Assembly: GCA_028751875.1 (NCBI GenBank)
Contig: CM054156.1
Location: forward strand, 53,838,980 to 53,902,979
Direction: 5' to 3'
Source: Rapana venosa
Lineage: Eukaryota > Mollusca > Gastropoda > Neogastropoda > Muricidae
Length of the DNA: 64,000 bases
The notes under the pieces were generated by a model. It had not been told where the DNA came from, searched no databases, and saw only the letters and a program-made list of their open reading frames with translations. Positions within the stretch are counted from its first letter, which is position 1. Every line of letters starts with the position of its first letter. The translations under genes and the position numbers were made by a program. Below, piece after piece: positions 1 through 9,054 of this stretch.

Positions 1-589
1 AGTAGGGATTAAAACTATTTTTTCAGGAAAATTAAAAAAACTTAACGAGCAAGGATTTCCTTCAGACTTGACATACTCGCCATGACATTGACATATACCA
101 AATCTGAGACCATTGATGAAGCTGCTGAATTTGATTTGGACATTTACTTCAGTATACGATTCAAACACGCCCCCTTTAATTAAAAAAAGAGTTCAAGGGG
201 GGGGGGGGGAAAATAATCAAAACACCTTGGAAACAAAGACACAGAATCGAATACACCTAAGAGACTATTTGAAGCACAATGGTTCAAATGAGCAGTTCAC
301 GGGCACAAAGAAACAAAGTAACTTCACTAAAACGCAAAATCAAAAACGTGAATACATTCAATAGTTGTTAATTAAAACTACCGACTCTCGCCAAGTTTGG
401 AAAGCCATCATACATTTTGTAATTAACCTATATCAAAAAAGTCAACAGGGGACTGTTAATGAATAATATCAGCGGATGAATTGATAACCACTTCATATAA
501 CATTGCCGACAATGTAATATCAAATGCAAGTCAATTGAAATGATCTCCGTTGTTTAGAACAATATATCTAATCAAAAAGAAATTAATAT

Positions 590-2165
590 TCCATTAAACT
601 ACTGCCAATGACAATCTCAGACGTCATTCTTAGAAGATGTCTCTTCAAAAAATGTTTCCAGGAACACGTGTTTAGGACTATCTAGATGGAAGAATAATCG
701 AGCTTTGTGGGTCAAGTTATAGCTGGAACACTGACATACTTGTATAACTTGTGCAAGAGAAAAACAACTTTCCTGTCATATATAAAAAGGCAAAAACATC
801 ATAACTGTCCACAAATCAGGTGATACAGCTTGTCCTTTAAATTACAGTCCCAATTTCAATTCTGTCTGTTTTATACTAAATCCTTCTTTGAAAAAACATA
901 TCCAAAAATGCTCCGTATATTCCTACTTTGTAAACCACTGTATATTAAATGAAGTTCAGTCAGGTTTTCGTTAAATAATATTCCTGTCAACATAACTCTT
1001 TACAAAAATTACTGACTGTTCTTCCTACACTATTATAAATGAAAATAAATATCAGGCTTCTTTTTGTTGACTTTGAAAAAGGCATTTGTTGTAATCAATC
1101 ATTCTTATTATTGCGTAACTTACTTGTATAAACTAAACACCAGAAACGATAAAATATTTTGAAAAGCTTTTTGTCGATTAGGCAGCAGTAGTTAACTGCA
1201 ATAAGCAAACATCAGAACATGTACTATTATAACATGGAGTACCTCAAGGGTCAATATTGGGTCCAACTTCTATTTTCAATCTATGTAAATGACTTACCCC
1301 AATTTCTAGGAATGTAGCTGTGATAATGTTTTGTGATGGCACATCCCTCTATTGTAGTGACTTGACCCCCACTGACTTACAAATCAAAACTTCATCAATA
1401 TTGACAGATGGTTTTATTGGACTCAGCTAAACCATATGTCCCTAAAATTACGCGGAAAAACTAAGTGATGTTGTACTAGCAAGACAAAAGAGACAAAAAT
1501 GAAAGATAAACTCACAAACCTCTGTTGATAGGTTATAGAGTATTTGAAGAAGTTGACTCCACAGAATTCTGGGTGTAATTATTGCAAAAAATCTTACTTG
1601 GACTGACCAAGTGATTGGCGCTAGGAAAACGTCTTTCTTACAAGTACTTCAGTTATCAAAAAATTAATTACATTTTCTGAATAACCACTCTTGCAAACTC
1701 TTTTTTTGCGGCCCATATTTTTCCTATAGTTGATATAGCTTCATCTCTTTGGGAAAGCTGCACAAGTGATACAAATTTAAAAATTGATTCATAGATTATA
1801 TATAAGAGCACCGAAAAACTTGTTCTACTAAAAATTCATGCTCCCTAACCATCAACGAATTATAGGATACAAATATCGTAACCTTCTAAAAAAACAGACT
1901 TTATCTAAATAAAGCTCTATTTGTCCAGATAGTTGTCAATGGAAATGCCCCTCCAAAGATCACCAATAGCTTCAAAATCAATGAAACACAGACATGATCA
2001 TTCTACTAACTTTTTCCAGAGACCAGAAAATAATCTTTACAAATCAACGCTTTTGTAATCAGGTAGTGACCTTATGGAACAAGCTCCAAACGTTAAAATG
2101 TTTCAAAAACAAAAATAAGTTCAAGACACAGCTAAAAAGCCAGCTAATGCATGATTGCCTAGGAA
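590..2165 (+). pseudogene. Reverse transcriptase and thumb domain of the LINE, degenerate
   Basis: Translated pieces in shifting frames follow the RT block order. 'ITVHKSGDTACPLNYSP' near 795-850 is the 'VTPIHKSGD..NYRPIS' block. 'NEVQSGFR' is near 945-975. 'VDFEKAF' is near 1065-1085. A PQGS..GP-like block lies near 1240-1260, followed by 'FSIYVNDLPQF'. 'FCDGTS' stands where active elements have FADD, near 1326. The thumb and C-terminal domain continue to a 'TLWNKLQT'-like block near 2075-2095. The catalytic FADD motif is already lost, and at least ten frame changes are needed. The copy cannot be active. A related C-terminus lies at 59815-60606. Confidence 0.75.
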
Positions 2166-2169
2166 TTGA

Positions 2170-3540
2170 CTAATAAGGCAAGATCAACCATGATTAATAC
2201 CGGCCAAATCAACATACTTACATTTTACCAGCACTTATGGTATTCCTCACAACAAAAATTCAAGTATTGTCTTTACTGAGACTAGAAAATTCTACTAGTC
2301 ACAACACTGTATATGTGTGGGGGAGGGGGAGGCAGGAGAAAGGCACACTAATTATGCAATAGAAGTAAGTAGTAATCTATTGCAAGCTAGTAAATAATCT
2401 GCAATGTTGAAACACGTGGATGAAAAGGAGGAATTTTAAAAATCTTTTTATGGTAGTAGACCTGATTAGCTTGATTGTGTGTCCTTCTCTCCCTCTCTCT
2501 CTCTCTCTACTCTCCTCTCCTCTCCTTCCTTTCATCCTCCATCTCATGCCCTTTGTCTTGTATATATTCAATAGTTTTATCGTGGAGTGGTTTTATTGCA
2601 GTTAGAGAGAGATTATTAGTGACTTTTAATATGACGATATGTTTTTAGTGCATGTTGATATTGTTTTTAGTTTGATAGTCCAGTGGTTTATGGGCTTTTG
2701 ATTATGTTTCGTATAGGGGTTCTACTTGTTTGAAGATTTGTCTTTTTTTTTTTATTGAAACTATAATTTGATGTTGAAGGTGTATTTCCCCTTCCCCTTG
2801 ATACTCCTCCCCCACCCCCACTCCTTTTCAATGCTTTTCTGATATCATGGTTATGTTGTTGTCTCATTGGTGATGGGGATCATTTGTTTTATTGATGTCT
2901 CTTGGTGTTGGGCGATTGTTGTTATAATTGTATCTCTAGTATGATAATCATTATTATAATTTATTTGCCTTATCTTGCTGTTGATTGCTATTGTGTGAAT
3001 ATGTTCTTTTTTTAAAAAGGCATACCCGCACCCTATTTCCCCCTACCCTTACTCTCCCCCACTACTCCCCTCCTCTCTCTATTATTTGAAAAGTATGAAC
3101 GCAAAAAAAGCACGTTTTTTCTGGAGTGGAGGAGAGAGGAGGGAGGTACATTGAAGGTATTATTGTCAGTACTGCGCATGTCTAGTATTTTCTAATGTTT
3201 TTATTCTTGTACCTTTTTATTATCTAATGTTATAAAGTGAAAGATTGGATGTAACAGTAGGTGATAGTTATTTGATTGTCCCTGACGTTTTATGATTTTT
3301 ATTTTTTTAATTCTTTATAAATATTTGATTTAAATGTCAGTGTGTGTGGACGTGAGCGCGCACGCGCTCAGGCGTGCATAGTATGTGTGTACATGTATTT
3401 GTTTTTGTGGTAATTTGTATTTTAAATGTATCTCCTTAACGATTTTTTCCTCTTTTTTTAATGGTTTAATTTAACGGTAAATGATGCAATAATGTAATGT
3501 CTTAGTATAATCATTACGAAATTTGTTCTTAGATAGATGG
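2170..3540 (+). other. LINE 3' UTR, T/G-rich, no gene
   Basis: No coding signal was found. The stretch is rich in T and TG and holds a CT run near 2490-2520 and C-rich strings near 2790-2825 and 3040-3075. It sits between the degenerate LINE ORF and the hairpin 3' end, so I read it as that element's untranslated tail, possibly with older inserts. Short open stretches on both strands here are compositional. Confidence 0.5.
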
Positions 3541-3622
3541 CTTGATGAAAAAAAGCAAATGCATTGCTTATTCAATGTACCATCTGGAAATAAAATTTTG
3601 ACTTGACTTGACTTGACTTGAC
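3541..3622 (+). repeat. LINE 3' end: hairpin, AATAAAA box and ACTTG repeat tail
   Basis: A 6-bp stem AAGCAA (3553-3558) pairs with TTGCTT (3564-3569) around a 5-nt loop. It is followed by ATTCAATG, then 'AAATAAAA' near 3588-3595, then about four ACTTG units (3600-3622). The same arrangement occurs in other orientations at 8.08, 18.96, 40.07, 40.76 and 61.35 kb. LINE RTs commonly recognise 3'-end RNA structure, so this is the likely priming signal of the element to its left. Confidence 0.75.
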
Positions 3623-4610
3623 TTGTCAGGAAATTTTCCATCAGCTCTTAAAACAGCAATAGCCACACCTCTACTGAAAAAGCACGACCTTGATCCCAAC
3701 ATTCTGAAAAATTATAGACCTGTCTCAAACTTACCCTTTGTTTCTAAAGTACTAGAAAAAGTTGTTCTCAAACAGCTCAACAGTCACCTTCATTCCAATG
3801 ATCTCCTTACCGCTTTTCAATCTGCCTATCGCCCCAGCCACAGCACCGAAACCACCCTAGTCCACACTTAAGATACACTTCTACTTTCTTCTGATGCAGG
3901 AAAAAAATTACCTCCTCATCTTCTCGACTTATCTGCAGCCTTTCTTTGATACTATAGACCACTCAATTCTTCTTTCCGCCTCCTAAAAAATAAGTTTGGT
4001 AATTAACGGCGCATCCCTCACATTGGTTTACTTCATTTACCTCACAGACAGATTCCAGAAGTATAGTGTAGACAATATTCAATCAAAACCTGTCAAAATG
4101 GAATGTAGAAGTCCCGGCAGGTTCAAGTCCTGAACCCTGTTTCTTTACTTTCTACACTGCCTCCACTCTCACATATAATAGAATAACAGGCATATTGATC
4201 ATCATGTCTATGCCGCTTCAGTGCAGTGAAACTATTGAAAACTTGTACCTTGCTCCGTCAAATATGTCTTCTGCACTTCAAGAACATTTCAAAACTGGAT
4301 GGACTCAGAACAAGCTTCAACTTAATGCTGATAAAAACCGAAGCCATGATATTGGGACTCATCATTAAACTTTCCTTAATCTGCAGTAAAACTTCAATTA
4401 GAAATCCGGCAATTACGTCAGTTCCTTTGTCCAACTCTGTGAAGTATTTAGAGTAGGGTTCTTGAATAAACACACTCTTTTATGAAAAAATCATCACCCA
4501 GAACCTGCGACAGTCTTGCTATATCAATTACGGGCTCATAAGCGCGATTTGAAGTATCTGTCCACTGATGCAACTTCCTTGCTTGTCACATCTCTCATTC
4601 TTTCACGTTT

Positions 4611-4854
4611 AGACTACTGTAATGTGGACCAGAAACAGAGAAGGAGCGACGACTAACAGTGGTTGTCTCTGTAACTGTCTTCACCTGTACACTCCATCCC
4701 GTTCCTTTCGTTCAGCCGCAGATACTTTGTGCTTTCGAACACCCAGATTCCAAAAAAAAAAATCTGAGCACTTTGATTTGTTGCTTTACAAGATTCAGCA
4801 CTATCACAATATAAATTCCATACATCATTATTATTATTATTAGACTACAGTAAT
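4611..4854 (+). mobile_element. Twin-primed insertion of an L2-like tail inside L2-like copy 1
   Basis: A block of about 220 bp interrupts the coding path of the host LINE. It is flanked by a 13-bp duplication with one mismatch: agactactgtaat (4611-4623) and agactacagtaat (4842-4854). The insert starts with an inverted stretch (4629-4662) that is the reverse complement of the same family's C-terminal coding sequence, as at 5154-5190. It continues in sense with C-terminal sequence to about 4750, then jumps to the 3' tail ('ctttgatttgttgc') and ends in a TTA run. A 5' inversion plus internal deletion is the signature of twin priming during LINE integration. Confidence 0.75.
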
Positions 4855-5330
4855 TCTCTTTTGGCTGGCCTACCAGCATCATCTATCCACTCTCTTCAAC
4901 GAATACAAAACTCTGCAGCTCGACTGGTCCTAAGAAAGAAAAAATCTTAACACATCACTCCTCCTCTGCGATCCCTTCACTGCTGGCTGTCTAACAAAGA
5001 CTGGAGTATAAGATCATACCCTCTGTTTCAAGTCTCCACAATTCGGCACCCTCTTATCTCATGTAACTGTCTTCACCTTGTATACTCCATCCCGTTCCAT
5101 TTCGTTCAGCCGCAGACTACTTTTGCTTCGAACACCCAAATTCCAAACCAAACCACTGTTGGTCGTTCGCTCTTCTCTGTTTCTGGTCTTCCACCTGGAA
5201 TGACCTCCCCCTTTACTTCGACAAAAGCTTTTATTTGATACCTTCAAATCCAGCTCAAAACACACTTATTTCTACCTGAGACTTTCCCCCACATATCTGT
5301 ACCCATTTTCAAAAGCATCTTTCACCTCCT

Positions 5331-5480
5331 ATGTGTGTTCGCGAGGGTTGGTTGTGTGTATGTGTGTGTGTGTGTGTGTGGGTGTGTGTGTGTGTGTGTG
5401 TAGTGTCACTCGCGGGTGTCTGTGTGTTTGTGCGTGTGTGTGTGTGTGTGTGCGTCGGTTACGTAGTGCGTTACGTGCGC
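5331..5480 (+). repeat. GT microsatellite in L2-like 3' UTR
   Basis: Interrupted (GT)n of about 120 bases lies between the end of the L2-like coding region and its 3' tail. Equivalent GT tracts sit at the same place in the copies at about 35.19-35.25, 45.95-46.00 and 30.26-30.31 kb. Open frames here encode only Cys-Val repeats and are not genes. Confidence 0.9.
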
Positions 5481-5829
5481 GCGCATGGATTTATAATCTG
5501 TTGTTCTTTTGTTTAAGGAGAGTACATGCTGTGTAAGTGATTTGAGTGCAAGCGCTTCGATTTGTTGTGTTTTACAAGATTCGCGAATATATAAAATTCA
5601 ATTATTTTTTTTATATTATTAAAGTTAGAGATTCGTTCTTCACACTTCGTTTCTTTATAGTGTAAATTTTTTCCATCATTGTTTATATTCATTAATATTG
5701 ATTATGCGGGTGAAGGGGCAGGACCTCTCTTCTTCATCCTTTCTCCACTGTGACACAGCGACATGGAAACGTTTCACAATCACTGATGTAATTACAATGT
5801 CTTCATCAGATTCGCCTACCACATTCAAC

Positions 5830-6290
5830 CTATCCCGTAGTCTAGTTAGACCGTTTGCGCACCACCGAAGATTTTAGCTACAGCTTCCCCACTCTTCATG
5901 TTCCCAGCTTTCCGCAGTATGTCATTCCACTCAAGGCCAGTCCACTGTCTGATGTTGTCTTCCCATCGTTTTCTCTGTCTGTATCTTCGTCTCCCTCCGT
6001 TTACTGTTCCTTGTAGGACAGTCTTGGCCAGTTCAGATGTAAGTGTGACGGGCCCCTACCACTTCAGTTTATTTTATTGTAAGTCAGGAGCTCTTCATAT
6101 GGCCCGATGGCGTTTTCAATAATGGCTTTTACTTTCTCGCTAGTTATATGATGTCTGTATGAGATACCAAGAAGTTTGTCAAAACATCTCATCTCCATTA
6201 CGTGTATCCTTCTTTCCATTTCTGATGTTATGTCCACGTTTACATTGCGTAACCCAAAAAAATATGGATCAGGGATCGCATCAGTTGATC
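5830..6290 (-). pseudogene. RTE-type LINE C-terminal fragment
   Basis: On the minus strand the best stretch (6290 down to 6064) contains 'EMERRIHVMEMRCF', 'KLLGISYRHHITSEK' and 'AIGPYEELLT'. This is the conserved segment after the RT palm of RTE-type LINEs. Further downstream (toward 5830), broken frames give the 'TVLQGT..GGRRRQR' and 'REWT..ILRKAE' region. The part upstream of 6290 is missing, so it is a fragment. It belongs to a different subfamily from the RTE copies at 46-59 kb, where the matching segment reads 'SFETKCHRKLLGISW'. Confidence 0.75.
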
Positions 6291-6299
6291 TTGAAGACT

Positions 6300-6884
6300 G
6301 ATGGAAGCGTTTCTTGTTATTCAAGTGGATTCTCGCTTAATGTAGGAGAAAACAAAACTGAAAATGGTGAAACTTCCTCAGGGTCCAGGTACAAAGAGAG
6401 AAAGTAGCACAAGGGTGAGGACCACACGGGTGGCTGTTGCAGGTGGTCCTGACCCCTGCCACCACTGGGGGACTGGAGGAAGGGACGTCACAGTCAGCAG
6501 CAGGTGCCTGGGGAGGGGTAGAGGGGATGGAGTGATGACTGCTCCCCTCCTATAATGTTGGCATGTCCCCATTGAAGAAACATTCACTTGTTGTTTCCTT
6601 TTGTCATTTGGGTAAAGAAAGTATCCAACATTTTTTTGGTTATGTACTTTTGTTCTCTATTTCTGGCAAGAATTCCAAAAATATGATTAAATAAAATTGT
6701 AACACAGCGTATCTTCTGTCAGCGAGGCATTGTTACTTTTTGGGTGCAGTAGCAATTTTGAATTTGACAAAATTTTCGAATTGAACTATGCTTCTCGCCG
6801 AATTCCACACATATATAAAGGATATGCCAAAAGAATCTGCCTTGTTTGAAATATTTACCCGACATTTAAAATCGAGATAGGAAG
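6300..6884. other. No gene recognised
   Basis: Non-repetitive in appearance. A GC-richer patch (6420-6550) breaks the AT-rich background and gives short open stretches on both strands without a recognisable domain. Nothing functional can be supported. Confidence 0.4.
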
Positions 6885-7190
6885 GAAAGGTTAAAGGTGT
6901 CCCATAACCTATAAGGTAGTAGGGGTTAGCGAGGCATCAGAGAACCTCACTTCTCTAGGGCCAGCTAATTGAGGGCGGCGCCATCTCCTCTCACTCGCTG
7001 CTTTACTTCCCGACCCTAAAGAGACAGCAGGTACCCATTTTCAGCTGGGTTGAACTGGGGGAAACTGTATGATGCCAAAGGCGCGCAACGGTCACCCATC
7101 CACACTGGTAACCACCGCTCGACGCTGCTTAACTTGGCTGGGGGAATGCGATTGAACTCCGACCACTGAGCTGTCCTGTCCACTTGTACT
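6885..7190 (-). mobile_element. SINE-like repeat with 5S-rRNA-like promoter segment
   Basis: Read on the minus strand from about 7190, the repeat opens with 'agctcagtggtcggag' (a tRNA A-box-like string, 7152-7167). A segment then matches the internal control region of 5S rRNA. 'aagttaagcagcgtcgagcg' (7115-7134) corresponds to the 5S 'aagctaagcagggtcgggc', and 'gtgtggatgggtgaccg' (7090-7106) to 'cttggatgggagaccg'. A non-5S body of about 200 bases follows, ending near 6885 with 'tgggacacc'. It is not a 5S gene: both ends of 5S are absent. A 5S-derived (SINE3-like) or composite tRNA/5S SINE is the best reading. Confidence 0.65.
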
Positions 7191-7690
7191 GTCTATTATT
7201 AAAAAGATGTCTCTTCTATGAAAATATGTGAATAATTTTGGTTTGTTTGCTCACTGACATATTCTTTGACTCTACCTTGGTTACAGCGTTGTTTTTCTCG
7301 ATTATTTAAGTTTAAGGAATGTCAAGTGAGCCAAGTCATAAAAAGTACTTTAATGATCCCAATGAAGGACAGTTGCAACAAAAGACAGACACGTCACTGA
7401 TAGGAACAAAGAAGACACGTTACTGATAGGAATCAATTCAAAATAAGACACAAAGAAAAGCTTTGATTGGTTAAAAATATTTTACCAAACAGAGCATGAT
7501 TATTTCACATCCATTGTATAAACAAATATCACAAGCAGCAGCATCAAACAACAAGCTTAAAGCGTATAATTGTGCTTTTTAAAAAAGATCATCATTAGGT
7601 GACGACTTGATGATCAGTGTATTGTCCATATTCACGATAATGCCTGTGCAATTTATGTTATTAATTGTATATGTAGAACAGAATTCTGGG
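7190..7690. other. No gene recognised
   Basis: AT-rich unique-looking sequence. It contains one short internal repetition ('agacacgt..actgatagga' near 7386-7400 and 7412-7430) and no coding potential that I can support. Confidence 0.4.
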
Positions 7691-8130
7691 CGGTGAGAGA
7701 GAGAGAGAGAAGAAGTGAGAGAGTGCATGAGGAGAGGACGAGGAGAGTGAGAGAGTGAGAGAGAGGAGAGAGGATGACAATTTCTTTATTTTTGAGACAT
7801 TGATAAGCACCCGTGTGCATTTTTTTTACATATTGTCCCCGACAGGAGTGAGATTGACAATGACAAATTTTTTTCTTACAATGAATAAGGGGGCATACGA
7901 GTGCATTTATTATTGTTATCCAGTCCCAGAGAGAGAGAGAGAGATGAGAGAGAGACGAGAGAGAGAGAGGAGAGAGAGAGGACGGTGATTGGAGAGAGAG
8001 AGATGATGGGAGAGAGAGACAGAGAGAGAGAGAGAGAAGAGAGAGAGAGAAATGACAATTCTTTTATTTTGAGATATGAATAAGCACCCCGTGTGCTTTT
8101 TTATTTTTACTTCCGTCCCCGAGAGAGAGC
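7690..8130 (-). repeat. Three reiterated LINE 3' ends separated by GA microsatellites
   Basis: Three modules of about 75 bases (7772-7845, 7852-7926, 8050-8123) each carry, on the minus strand, a GTCCC-type start, a hairpin, an AATAAAA-like box and a TTGTCATT-type end. The hairpin at 8082-8098 is perfect (AAGCAC/GTGCTT, 5-nt loop). The one at 7805-7820 has a single mismatch, and the one near 7885-7905 is degraded. GA repeats lie at 7698-7768, 7928-8050 and 8124-8138. Only 3' ends are present, with no coding part adjoining. Confidence 0.65.
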
Positions 8131-8159
8131 AAGAGAGTATCATATAACCAAACATGAAA

Positions 8160-8585
8160 GCAGCAAAGAATGATAACCAAAAAAAAGCTGTGCTTCGGTA
8201 TTTGCTTCAAATTCCAATGTAACGTTAATAGAACATCAACACTTTTATTGCCATAAATGAAAAGGAGAAAACTGGTGTGGGGTTGAAAAGCCATCACTAT
8301 GTGTGGACAATAGCAAGTTTATTTTCAGAAGTACTGTACTTTGGATAACGGACAAAGTAGCCTATGAGCAAGGCGTGTTCCTTGTGCTCATCAACTGAGT
8401 CAGTCCTAGTAAGATTGTATTTTTGGGGGAGGTAGGGGGGGGGGGGGGGGCCTTTAATCTGTCTTAAAACAGAGTTTTTTGAGAGTCAGCTTCTCCAACT
8501 ATTTCGGTTACCAAAATAGAGTTAAAACTTTTCATTCAGGGTTTTTTTCTTTTTTGTTTATTATACAATTTCTAGTGTGTGCTGT
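8160..8585. other. No gene recognised
   Basis: AT-rich sequence with one poly-G run (8437-8450). No coding signal and no recognisable repeat boundary. Confidence 0.4.
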
Positions 8586-8599
8586 GCGTGAGTGCGTTT

Positions 8600-9052
8600 T
8601 GTGTGTGTGTGTGAGAGAGAGAGATGAGACGAGAGAGAGAGAGAGTAGGGAGAGAGAGTGAGAGTGTGTGAGAAGAGTGTGTGCCACCCCCCCCCCCCCC
8701 ACCCCCCCCCCCCCCCGCCCCCCCCCCCACCCCCTCCCCCCCCCCCCCCCCCCCCCCACCCCCCCCCCCCCCCCCCCCCCCCACCCCCCCCCCCCCAATA
8801 GAGTACACACACACAGACACCACACTACTCGCGTTCTAATATCTATGAGGAGTGAAAGACGTCGTAAAATCGAAGTCAACAAAACAAGAACAAGAACAAG
8901 AACAGTACCAAAAACAACAACACACACATACACACACACACAAACACTACACACACACACACAACACACACACACACACACCAACGGACAGAAAAAGACC
9001 GACAGACAGACAGGACAGACAGGACACACACACACACAACACCACACACACC
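8600..9052 (+). repeat. Compound low-complexity tract: GA, poly-C and CA
   Basis: In order: GT/GA repeats (8600-8680), a nearly pure C tract of about 110 bases broken by single A, G or T (8686-8797), then CA repeats and short GACA/CAGA runs (8803-9052). Long open frames across it (Gly-rich or Pro-rich, His-Thr repeats) are purely compositional. Confidence 0.9.
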
Positions 9053-9054
9053 AC

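Larger units (their letters stand above)
1..3622 (+). mobile_element. Jockey/CR1-group LINE remnant, running in from the left edge
   Basis: This is a non-LTR retrotransposon whose upstream part lies outside the window. About 113-440 reads as the endonuclease-to-RT linker (a 'RDYLKHNG' block and 'TDSRQVWKAI'). About 590-2165 reads as a broken reverse transcriptase and thumb. About 2170-3540 is a T/G-rich 3' UTR. It ends at a hairpin 3' end and a short ACTTG tail. The reading frame is interrupted by many stops and indels, so this is a fossil copy. Known of the family: such elements encode an endonuclease/RT that copies its own RNA at a genomic nick. The clade call rests on motifs only; Jockey and CR1 cannot be separated here. 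Confidence 0.75.
3623..5625 (+). mobile_element. L2/CR1-like LINE copy 1, 5'-truncated
   Basis: A 5'-truncated non-LTR retrotransposon that begins abruptly inside the reverse transcriptase, directly abutting the ACTTG tail of the preceding LINE. The first 80 codons (3623-3850) are open and contain 'LKKHDLDPNILKNY', 'RPVSNLPF' and 'AFQSAYRPSHSTET', a typical L2/CR1 finger-palm sequence. Downstream frames are broken. YADD is degenerate near 4208 ('VYAAS'). The C-terminal domain runs to about 5270. A GT microsatellite (5341-5460) and a 3' tail with 'gcgcttcgatttgttg' and an AT-rich end (5550-5625) follow. The same 3' layout recurs in the copies at 31.3-35.4 and 43.97-46.2 kb. Confidence 0.85.

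Noticed and set aside
7085..7140. Possible 5S rRNA gene
   Set aside because: Only the internal control region resembles 5S. Both termini are replaced by unrelated sequence, so it is a repeat.
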